This document shows, piece after piece, positions 7,577 to 12,870 of a stretch of DNA of 12,870 nt. Every line of letters starts with the position of its first letter. Positions within the stretch are counted from its first letter, which is position 1. The DNA comes from JAAFHN01 sp031421855. GTDB lineage: Bacteria; Pseudomonadota; Gammaproteobacteria; Burkholderiales; Burkholderiaceae_C. The stretch covers positions 1 to 12,870 of the forward strand of contig JANOPN010000128.1 in the NCBI GenBank assembly GCA_031421855.1, given 5' to 3'. Under the pieces are notes generated by a model that did not search any database, was not told the DNA's origin, and saw only the letters and a program-made list of their open reading frames with translations. A program made the translations under genes and the position numbers.

Positions 7577-9137
7577 ATCACCTGCACTGACCACGCCTGA
7601 CGCCAACTTGAACCCGACCCGCCATTCGCGCCCGAAAGCGGGCGCGGTGGTGTTGCTGACTTGCGTGTTTGTCGTGGCAGCGTGCGGGCTGCTCTACGAG
7701 CTGGCCGCTGGTGCGCTGGCCTCGTATTTGCTGGGCGATTCGGTCTTGCAGTTCTCGACCATCATTGGCGCGTATTTATTCGCCATGGGTTTGGGCAGCT
7801 ACGCATCGCGCTGGTTTGAGCGCCAATTGGCCGCGCAGTTTTTGCGCATCGAGCTCTTGGTTGGTTTGGTGGGCGGCTTCATGCCCGCGATGTTGTTTGC
7901 GGTGCACGCGGTCGCGCCCGGCCCGTTTCGGGCTGTGCTCTATGGCTTGGTGGTCTTGATCGGCTTTTTGGTGGGGCTGGAGATTCCACTGGTGATGCGG
8001 CTGCTGCGTCGCGACTACGCACTCAAAGATTTGGTGTCGCAGGTGCTGACGGTTGACTACCTGGGCGCTTTGGCGGTCAGTGTGGCGTTTCCGCTGGTTT
8101 TGCTGCCCCAGCTCGGCCTCATTCGCAGCGGTTTGCTGTTTGGTTTGCTCAATGCGGGCGTCGCGCTTTGGGCCTTGGTCGTTTTTCGGGCAGAAGTTCG
8201 CCGTTTTCGCGGGCATGTCACGAGTTGCATCGTCGTGATGTTGGCCTTGGCGGGGGGCTTCATTTGGGCTGAGCAATACACGCTTTGGGTTGAGGAGCGG
8301 TTTTATCAAGACCGCATCGTTTTTGCCCACCAATCGCCCTATCAACGCTTGGTCGTCACCCACAATCGCCAAGGTGTGCGCTTGTTCTTGAATGGTAATT
8401 TGCAATTTGCCGAGCGCGACGAGTACCGCTACCACGAGGCCTTGGTGCACCCCGCAGTCGCGGCCCACGGCGCGCCTAAACGGGTGGCCGTGCTCGGGGG
8501 GGGCGATGGTTTGGCGGTTCGCGAGTTGCTGAAATACCCGCAGATTGAAAGCATCACCTTGGTCGACCTCGATGCCGCCATGACGGACTTGTTCAAGCGC
8601 GAGCCACTGCTGAGCCGCCTCAATGGCGGTGCGCTGAGCGATGCGCGCGTCAAAATCACCAACGCCGACGCGTTTCAGTGGTTGCAAGACACAACCGACA
8701 GCTTTGATGTGATCATCATTGACTTCCCCGACCCCAGCAACTACAGCGTGGGCAAGTTGTTCACCGACGCGTTTTATCGGCTCGTCGATGCGCGCCTGAG
8801 CGCCAGCGGCTACGCGGTAGTCCAAAGCACCTCCCCGCTGGTGGCCCGCAAGAGCTATTGGACCGTGGTGCAAACCATCGAGTCGGTCGGGTTTCGCACC
8901 ACGCCATATCACGCGCATGTGCCCAGTTTTGGCGAATGGGGCTTCATTTTGCTGGGTCGCCGGCCCTGGCGCGCGCCCACGGCATTGCCCGAGGGGTTGC
9001 GGTTTTTAGACGTCAAAAGTCTGCCGCTGATGATGGATTTTCCGCTCGACATGGCCCGCGTTCCGGCTGAAGTCAACCGCCTGCACAACCAAGTGCTGGT
9101 GCGCAGCTTTGAGGCAGAGTGGGGCGCTGTGCATTGA
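7569..9137 (+). CDS. Membrane-integral spermidine synthase-like protein (seven helices plus aminopropyltransferase domain)
   Basis: A 522-residue protein of the COG4262 type. The start ATG 7569 overlaps the DUF350 stop; an in-frame start at 7449 would lie deep inside that gene and is rejected. Residues 26-234 hold seven hydrophobic segments (about 26-46, 56-78, 94-115, 121-143, 160-181, 186-206, 217-234). Residues from about 250 form the spermidine-synthase fold: SPYQRL, LNGNLQFAERDEYRYHE, nucleotide-binding GGGDG (310-314), LVDLD (331-335), NADAF, and the active-site DFPDP with Asp385 and Asp388. The DPxGP motif of soluble SpeE is replaced by DPSNYSVGKLF, and the substrate-loop LDG is LNG. 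Known SpeE enzymes transfer aminopropyl from decarboxylated S-adenosylmethionine to putrescine. The substrate here is unproven, and no SAM decarboxylase gene is in the window. Confidence 0.88.
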   Translation: MGESPALTTPDANLNPTRHSRPKAGAVVLLTCVFVVAACGLLYELAAGALASYLLGDSVLQFSTIIGAYLFAMGLGSYASRWFERQLAAQFLRIELLVGLVGGFMPAMLFAVHAVAPGPFRAVLYGLVVLIGFLVGLEIPLVMRLLRRDYALKDLVSQVLTVDYLGALAVSVAFPLVLLPQLGLIRSGLLFGLLNAGVALWALVVFRAEVRRFRGHVTSCIVVMLALAGGFIWAEQYTLWVEERFYQDRIVFAHQSPYQRLVVTHNRQGVRLFLNGNLQFAERDEYRYHEALVHPAVAAHGAPKRVAVLGGGDGLAVRELLKYPQIESITLVDLDAAMTDLFKREPLLSRLNGGALSDARVKITNADAFQWLQDTTDSFDVIIIDFPDPSNYSVGKLFTDAFYRLVDARLSASGYAVVQSTSPLVARKSYWTVVQTIESVGFRTTPYHAHVPSFGEWGFILLGRRPWRAPTALPEGLRFLDVKSLPLMMDFPLDMARVPAEVNRLHNQVLVRSFEAEWGAVH

Positions 9138-10867
9138 GCACCGCCATTGGCTTGCGCCGAAGAACGCTACTGACAGCCAGCACGGGCACGGTTGCAGCGG
9201 CAAGCTTAATCGGCTGCTGGCCCTCATCGCCGCCTGGCGCGCTGGGCGGTTTCATTGGCGCATCGGTTGATCGCGGACATGCTTTGCGCGACGCACCTCG
9301 CGCCACGTCGGCCAACAAGGCACCGAGCCAAACCCGCATCGTCGATGTCGTCATCGTCGGCGGTGGCATTGCCGGCCTGGCGGCCGCGCGCACGTTGCAC
9401 GCCAAAGGCATCAGCGTGGCCGTCGTTGAGTTAGAAAACGGCGCTGGCGGCAACTCACGTGGCCACCAGATGCAAGTCAACGGCCAAACACTGGCTTGCC
9501 CACGCGGCGCGCACTACTTGCCCGTGCCCGACGAGCGCGCGCCGCTGGTGCAGTCGCTTTTGATCGACTTGGGTCTCGCGCACTTCGCATCAGGCAAATT
9601 CACGCTCACCCAAAGCGGTCAACGCCACCTGTGCCACAGCCCCCAAGAGCGTGTCTACGCCGACGGGCACTGGCAAGACGGCTTGTTGCCGCTGGCCAAT
9701 GCCAGCGCCCAAACCCTTGCCCAAGTGACCCAGTTTGCCCAACTCGTCAACGCATTGAGTCGCCAGTACCGATTTGACCTGCCCGTGCTTCAAAAGACCC
9801 TTCAAAGGCCAAATTTGAAGGAAAATCGGCACTTGGTCGCCGGATCTATTGGGTTGGATGCTATTACTTTTGACATGCTGTTAAGCCAGCGTGCCATCAC
9901 CGACCCGCTGCTTCGTGCCTATTTGGACTACTGCTGTCGAGACGACTACGGTGCAGGCCTGACCCAAATCTCGGCGTGGGCGGGTGTGCATTACTTCGCC
10001 AGCCGCCACGGGTTTTCAGCGCCGGGCATGGCTGCGTTTGAGCAAAACAACGAGTCAGCTGGGGTCTTGACCTGGCCTCAAGGCAACGGCTGGTTGGTTG
10101 AGCAACTCGCCAAACCCTTGACGGCGCAAATCCATACCGGCTGGCTGGTCAAGCGCGTGGCAGAAGTGGCTCGTGGAGTCGAGGTTGACGCAATCGGCGT
10201 TGACCCAAACAATGCGGGGCAACTGTGTCGCTGGCAAGCCAAGCGAGCCATCGTCTCCACCTCGCTGCGCGTGGCGGCGCGGGTGGTTGAGTCGGCGTCG
10301 GCAGGGCTGACCCAACTGGCTCAATCGACGCGATACTCGGCTTGGGTCGTGGCCAACGCGGCTTTGAGCGCGCGACTGGCCGAACAGGCGGACACACCCG
10401 ACGCCGACAAGCACTCGGCCATCCCCGCCGCCTGGGACAACGTCGTATTTGGCAGCGGCTCGCTGGGCTACGTCGATGCCACCCACCAAAACTTGAGCGC
10501 CAGCCCAAGCCCCGGCGGCCCGACCGTGCTCACTTGGTACCGCGCACTGGGCAGTGACCGCGCAGCCGCGCAACAACTGCTCGACGCGCCCTGGACCCAC
10601 TGGCGCGACCTCATGCTCGCTGAGCTCAGCGCGCCGCACCCCGACATGGCTCACAAACTCGTCCAACTCGACGTCATGCGCCACGGCCACGCCATGAGCG
10701 TGCCCACACCCGGCACGGCGAGCAGCGTACAAGCCGGACCACTAGCCGCGCTCGGCCAAAACGGCATCACCCCAAAAATTGCCTACGCCCACAGCGACTT
10801 GGCCGGCTACTCGGTGTTTGAAGAAGCCTACACCGCAGGGGTTTTGGTGGCGCAGCGCATCGGGTAG
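9119..10867 (+). CDS. Tat-exported FAD-dependent oxidoreductase (amine oxidase / phytoene dehydrogenase-like), probable lipoprotein
   Basis: A 582-residue flavoprotein. The N-terminus carries a twin-arginine motif (GLRRRTLLTAS, Arg13-Arg15), a short hydrophobic stretch and a lipobox-like SLIGC with Cys33, so export through Tat and lipidation are likely. The dinucleotide-binding Rossmann motif is VIVGGGIAGLAAA (about 78-90) and is followed by the ELENGAGGNSRG FAD-binding block (about 104-115). Other markers are CCRDDYGAG in the middle and YSVFEEAYTAGVLVAQRI at the C-terminus, where the isoalloxazine site closes. The GTG start at 9119 overlaps the previous gene by 19 bases; a TTG at 9134 (TTGA overlap) is an equally possible start and leaves the Tat signal intact. 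Residues of about 232-252 are encoded by a dispersed repeat found elsewhere in the window. Its substrate is unknown; position after a spermidine-synthase-like gene makes an amine substrate an attractive guess. Confidence 0.85.
   Translation: MGRCALSTAIGLRRRTLLTASTGTVAAASLIGCWPSSPPGALGGFIGASVDRGHALRDAPRATSANKAPSQTRIVDVVIVGGGIAGLAAARTLHAKGISVAVVELENGAGGNSRGHQMQVNGQTLACPRGAHYLPVPDERAPLVQSLLIDLGLAHFASGKFTLTQSGQRHLCHSPQERVYADGHWQDGLLPLANASAQTLAQVTQFAQLVNALSRQYRFDLPVLQKTLQRPNLKENRHLVAGSIGLDAITFDMLLSQRAITDPLLRAYLDYCCRDDYGAGLTQISAWAGVHYFASRHGFSAPGMAAFEQNNESAGVLTWPQGNGWLVEQLAKPLTAQIHTGWLVKRVAEVARGVEVDAIGVDPNNAGQLCRWQAKRAIVSTSLRVAARVVESASAGLTQLAQSTRYSAWVVANAALSARLAEQADTPDADKHSAIPAAWDNVVFGSGSLGYVDATHQNLSASPSPGGPTVLTWYRALGSDRAAAQQLLDAPWTHWRDLMLAELSAPHPDMAHKLVQLDVMRHGHAMSVPTPGTASSVQAGPLAALGQNGITPKIAYAHSDLAGYSVFEEAYTAGVLVAQRIG
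9813..9873 (+). repeat. Dispersed repeat, copy A, inside the flavoprotein gene
   Basis: A 61-base segment that aligns without gaps to copy B (11200-11260, opposite strand) at 47 of 61 positions by eye. It shares the block beginning CTTGGTC and containing CCGGAT, ATTGGGTT and TGCTAT with copy C. It is in frame with the flavoprotein and encodes about residues 232-252 (NLKENRHLVAGSIG, then LDAITFD). It is AT-richer than the surrounding coding DNA. Confidence 0.8.
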
Positions 10868-10879
10868 CCAAAACCCGAT
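10859..10879 (+). terminator. Candidate terminator hairpin at the end of the five-gene cluster
   Basis: A perfect 7-base-pair stem, ATCGGGT (10859-10865) with ACCCGAT (10873-10879), and a 7-base loop that includes the rest of the flavoprotein stop codon. It is followed by only a short T stretch (TT then GAT), so as an intrinsic terminator it would be weak. Position at the end of the cluster supports the role. Confidence 0.4.
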
Positions 10880-10898
10880 TTGATCGCGCACATCAAAC

Positions 10899-11156
10899 CT
10901 ATGCTGGGCAGCGCATCGTCACGCCAACCGAGTCGGCCCCGTTTGGCGCACGCACCTTTCCCTGGCGAACCGTGCCCGCTATGGGCCGCACGGCGTTCGC
11001 CGCTGAGACGCAGAACAAGCTGCCTTCTGAGTTTGGTAGGACTCCAGCAATCGCGGCGTTCAATGTGGTGATTCTGGCGTGAGCGACGACACCACCGAAG
11101 ACGATGCCCCCAAGGAAAAAACCGCCAACGAAACTGGCAAATTGAGAAGATTTCAT
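10899..11156 (-). CDS. Hypothetical small protein with signal-peptide-like N-terminus
   Basis: An 85-codon frame on the minus strand starting ATG 11156-11154. Residues 1-27 (MKSSQFASFVGGFFLGG and onward to VAHA) look like a signal peptide or a glycine-rich membrane helix ending near an Ala-His-Ala site. The rest (about residues 28-85) resembles no family I know and contains two Cys. No good ribosome-binding site precedes the start, and the opposite strand also has an open frame here, so coding status is uncertain. If real, it would share an upstream region with repeat copy B and be transcribed in the direction opposite to the flavoprotein. Confidence 0.3.
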   Translation of the reverse strand: MKSSQFASFVGGFFLGGIVFGGVVAHARITTLNAAIAGVLPNSEGSLFCVSAANAVRPIAGTVRQGKVRAPNGADSVGVTMRCPA

Positions 11157-11199
11157 GGCTTTACTTTCGATGAAAGGGTGTATTTAGGCTTAGGGGCTA

Positions 11200-11260
11200 T
11201 CAATATTCATAGCAATAAACCCAATGAATCCGGTGACCAAGGGCGAATATTGCTTCAAAT
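11200..11260 (-). repeat. Dispersed repeat, copy B (intergenic)
   Basis: Intergenic copy, read on the minus strand. It begins ATTTGAAG and ends TTGA like copy A, with identical length. Over a 33-base core (11209-11241) it differs from copy C at one position. Its end runs into an 18-base near-palindrome (11196-11213, GCTAT...ATAGC, 16 of 18 bases self-complementary), which could be a fold or protein site defining the repeat boundary. Confidence 0.8.
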
Positions 11261-11312
11261 CTCGTTCATTTTGATGTTTTGACCTGCTTTTGGCAACCCG
11301 CTGATCGGCACG

Positions 11313-11840
11313 TCAAATTCTGACTGGCTGTTGCGTCTTCATCAACGCGACGAGTTGGGCCAACGCCGCGCCCCAGCCGCCTTCAAAACCCATGTCTGCA
11401 TGTTGCTTACAGCCCGCTTCGTCGGCGTGGGAGACGGTCGCGCGGTAGCGGGTACCGCCGCCACCGTGGGCGAACATCTCAACGGTTGCGGTGAACATGA
11501 ACTCGACGCTTTCATCGCCACATGGCGCGTTGACTGGCGCAGGACGAAAACCCGGCAGCAGGGCATTGGTCCACACCAATTTTTCGTTCTTGACGGTCTC
11601 CAAATAGCAACCCATGTTGGCGTAGTCCTTGCCCTCGGGTGACTGCATGGTGGTTCGAAAAATGCCGCCAGGTCGCACGTCCAGCTCTGCATCAACCGTT
11701 TTCCACGGCAGCGGGCAAAACCATTGTTTGAGCAGCTCAGGCTCGGTATACGCGCGCCAAACCAAGGCGGGCGGCACGTCGATGACGCGCTCAAAGCTCA
11801 GGTCAAGAGCAGGGTGAGCAGTGCGGTCGTTGGTTTTCAT
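11313..11840 (-). CDS. SRPBCC / AHSA1-domain protein
   Basis: A 175-residue soluble protein of the START-like SRPBCC superfamily, AHSA1 (activator of Hsp90 ATPase homologue) branch, often labelled polyketide cyclase-like. Family features: SFERVIDVPPALVWRAYTEP at the first strand and helix, LLKQWFCP, DVRPGGIFRTTM, CYLETVKNEKLVWTNALLPG, and the long C-terminal helix GFEGGWGAALAQLVALM. These proteins form a deep hydrophobic cavity, but the ligand or role is rarely known and cannot be told here. The start is ATG 11840-11838; no clear Shine-Dalgarno is present. A perfect tandem duplication of TATTGCGGG (11847-11864) lies immediately upstream on the plus-strand view, in the leader. It sits 105 bases downstream of the HiPIP gene in the same direction, so co-transcription is possible. 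Confidence 0.9.
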   Translation of the reverse strand: MKTNDRTAHPALDLSFERVIDVPPALVWRAYTEPELLKQWFCPLPWKTVDAELDVRPGGIFRTTMQSPEGKDYANMGCYLETVKNEKLVWTNALLPGFRPAPVNAPCGDESVEFMFTATVEMFAHGGGGTRYRATVSHADEAGCKQHADMGFEGGWGAALAQLVALMKTQQPVRI

Positions 11841-11945
11841 GGCGGCTATTGCGGGTATTGCGGGTGGCGACAGCGCATTTTGAACCCATCGAGCCGCTTT
11901 CGCATCACCTTTTGCTCACGTCGAACGCCACGCCACGCTAACTCG

Positions 11946-12263
11946 TTAGGCCTTTTTCACCCAAGCGCTGCACCAGCCCTTGCCGGCCACTTGCTTGCCA
12001 GCAAACAAGGGGCAGCCGCCTGCTTTGTCAGCGGCTTTGCCCTGATACAAAGCGCAATTGCTGCAATTTTGTGTCGCTGCGTATTTGGGGAACTTGACCT
12101 TGTCGGTTTTGGTGCCATCGACTTTGTAGCTCAAAGCGGTTGCTTGAGCGTCTTTTTCGTCCAACATGGCACCTTGGGCCAAAACGGTGTTGGCAGCTGC
12201 AGCAGCGGCCACAACCCCGGTACCCATTGAAAACTGAACGATGAACTCACGGCGATTTGACAT
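11946..12263 (-). CDS. High-potential iron-sulfur protein (HiPIP), Tat-exported
   Basis: A 105-residue precursor of a periplasmic one-electron carrier with a [4Fe-4S] cluster, working in bacteria between respiratory or photosynthetic complexes or with periplasmic oxidases. The N-terminus has the twin-arginine motif NRREFIVQF and an Ala-rich core with a probable cleavage site after VLA (about residue 29). Cluster ligands are Cys67, Cys70, Cys84 and Cys98 in NCSNCALYQG, GGCPLFAG and KGWCSAW, with the usual aromatic and Tyr61 surroundings; the mature protein would be about 75 residues. The start ATG 12263-12261 is preceded by AGGA at 12275-12272, eight bases away. A perfect palindrome ACTGATCAGT (12276-12285) abuts that site. 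The partner enzyme is not in this window. Confidence 0.95.
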   Translation of the reverse strand: MSNRREFIVQFSMGTGVVAAAAAANTVLAQGAMLDEKDAQATALSYKVDGTKTDKVKFPKYAATQNCSNCALYQGKAADKAGGCPLFAGKQVAGKGWCSAWVKKA

Positions 12264-12430
12264 GCGAATTTTCCTACTGATCAGTGTGTGTGCGAAATAG
12301 CTGACACTGCTTTTGGGTAGACTGATTTTCGGTTTTTAGCGGTAAATTGACAGGTGCGCTGTGCAATGTCCGGCCAAAGTGGTCAAGTTACCCTGGAAAC
12401 GGCAGTTGAATACGTCCGAGTGGGCTTGAA

Positions 12431-12506
12431 TTGGCCCGCCCAGCTAGGCGTGACAACGCGGCGCCCCTTTGGGCGCAAGGCGGAGCAACGAAGCTGGGCG
12501 GGTCAA
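12431..12506. repeat. Large imperfect inverted repeat with inner hairpin
   Basis: Arms 12431-12445 (TTGGCCCGCCCAGCT) and 12492-12506 are complementary at 14 of 15 positions, enclosing 46 bases. Inside is a second perfect hairpin, GCGCCC (12461-12466) with GGGCGC (12471-12476) and a four-base loop. There is no T-run after it, so it is not a standard terminator. It could be a REP/MITE-like element or a structured RNA. Confidence 0.65.
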
Positions 12507-12727
12507 GGCAGGCTCAATCGGGCGTGTAGCGCTTTCACCCAACGGGTGAGCGAGTTGGAAGCCAAAAAACGAAGCAAAATTAGACGCTTGTAGAGCGAGC
12601 CGAGCAGTCAACTGCCGCTTCAAGGGTTGCCGGTTGGCTGATACCGGTTGTTTGGTGGGGGGCAGTTCAACGCAGAGGCGCTGAGGGCGCTACAGAGCCC
12701 TGAAGAGGACTTTTTAGTGACTTTTTG

Positions 12728-12773
12728 GCACTTGGTCACCGGATTCATTGGGTTTGTTGCTATCAATTGTTGA
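12728..12773 (+). repeat. Dispersed repeat, copy C (intergenic)
   Basis: Starts GGCACTTGGTC as in copy A and continues with the same CCGGATTCATTGGGTTT core as copy B. It shares 32 of 33 bases with copy B over 12731-12763 and ends in CAATTGTTGA with a one-base length difference. Homology to the first 15 positions of copies A and B is weak, so this copy's left border is uncertain. Confidence 0.8.
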
Positions 12774-12870
12774 TTGATCCGGAGGCATCCCCGCACCAAT
12801 CTACTGGCGAAAAAACGGACTGTGTATTTGATAGCCTTTAAATTTTAGATCTCATGTCGTTGCAAGATGG

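Larger units (their letters stand above)
10868..11312. other. Poorly coding stretch between the cluster and the SRPBCC gene
   Basis: This 445-base interval contains no gene I recognise. It holds the right arm of the hairpin above, a possible small minus-strand gene (10899-11156), a plus-strand frame with no start that is open from 10822 to the stop at 11080-11082, and repeat copy B. The region is a mix of high-GC sequence up to about 11110 and markedly AT-rich sequence from 11110 to 11285, which suggests a composite of gene remnant plus inserted repeat. Confidence 0.5.
12264..12870. other. Right-hand region without a convincing gene
   Basis: About 600 bases with the HiPIP leader and promoter at the left, a large inverted repeat in the middle and repeat copy C at the right. 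A 79-codon plus-strand frame starting at GTG 12354 runs through the inverted repeat; it has no ribosome-binding site and no family resemblance, so I do not call it a gene. An ATG at 12854 opens a frame to the window edge, too short to judge. Confidence 0.5.

Noticed and set aside
7776..8918. Long 380-codon minus-strand frame opposite the spermidine-synthase-like gene
   Set aside because: Its composition (Gln/His/Ala-rich, no domain) is typical of an antisense shadow in high-GC DNA, and the plus strand has clear family motifs throughout.
11945..11951. GTTAGGC, resembling an integron attC core site
   Set aside because: It is produced by the HiPIP stop codon plus its last codon; no matching partner core, cassette or integrase is present.
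12354..12593. 79-codon plus-strand frame through the inverted repeat
   Set aside because: GTG start without a ribosome-binding site, no recognisable family, and the middle is palindromic DNA; more likely a chance frame across a repeat.
12854..12870. ATG near the right edge as a possible gene start
   Set aside because: Only five or six codons are visible and no ribosome-binding site precedes it.

Overview
The window looks like chromosomal DNA of a betaproteobacterium, most likely Burkholderiales and probably a Comamonadaceae-type genome. The grounds are the divergent mreB / gatCAB arrangement, moderately high GC coding DNA, a Tat-exported high-potential iron-sulfur protein (HiPIP), and AT-richer dispersed intergenic repeats ending in GCTAT-type near-palindromes. 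The genus cannot be fixed from the sequence alone. No rRNA, tRNA, CRISPR array, transposase or phage gene was seen.

Layout. (1) 1-915, minus strand: mreB, running off the left edge so that about 40 C-terminal residues are missing. (2) 916-1314: divergent control region. (3) 1315-4575, plus strand: gatC-gatA-gatB, the three subunits of the tRNA-dependent amidotransferase, with an ATGA overlap between gatC and gatA. (4) 4655-10867, plus strand: a tightly packed five-gene cluster. It encodes an SPFH/SHOCT membrane-scaffold protein, a DUF4178 protein with two zinc ribbons and a C-terminal anchor, a two-helix DUF350 membrane protein, a seven-helix membrane protein fused to a spermidine-synthase domain, and a Tat-exported FAD oxidoreductase with a lipobox. 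The last three genes are translationally coupled by overlaps. (5) 10868-11312: poorly coding stretch with a hairpin, a possible small secreted-protein gene and one repeat copy. (6) 11313-12263, minus strand: an AHSA1-type SRPBCC protein and a HiPIP. (7) 12264-12870: no convincing gene, but a large inverted repeat and another repeat copy.

The most interesting part is region 4. Lipid-microdomain-type scaffold (SPFH), DUF4178, DUF350 and a polyamine-synthase fold form one apparent operon. The neighbouring enzyme is an exported amine-oxidase-like flavoprotein, and no S-adenosylmethionine decarboxylase gene is present. Charge distribution around the seven predicted helices puts the aminopropyltransferase-like domain on the periplasmic side, the same side as the Tat flavoprotein. 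This suggests an envelope-located polyamine (or polyamine-like) modification system; the function is inference. The second notable observation is a dispersed repeat of about 61 bp present three times. Two copies are intergenic and one lies in frame inside the flavoprotein gene, where it encodes about 21 residues.
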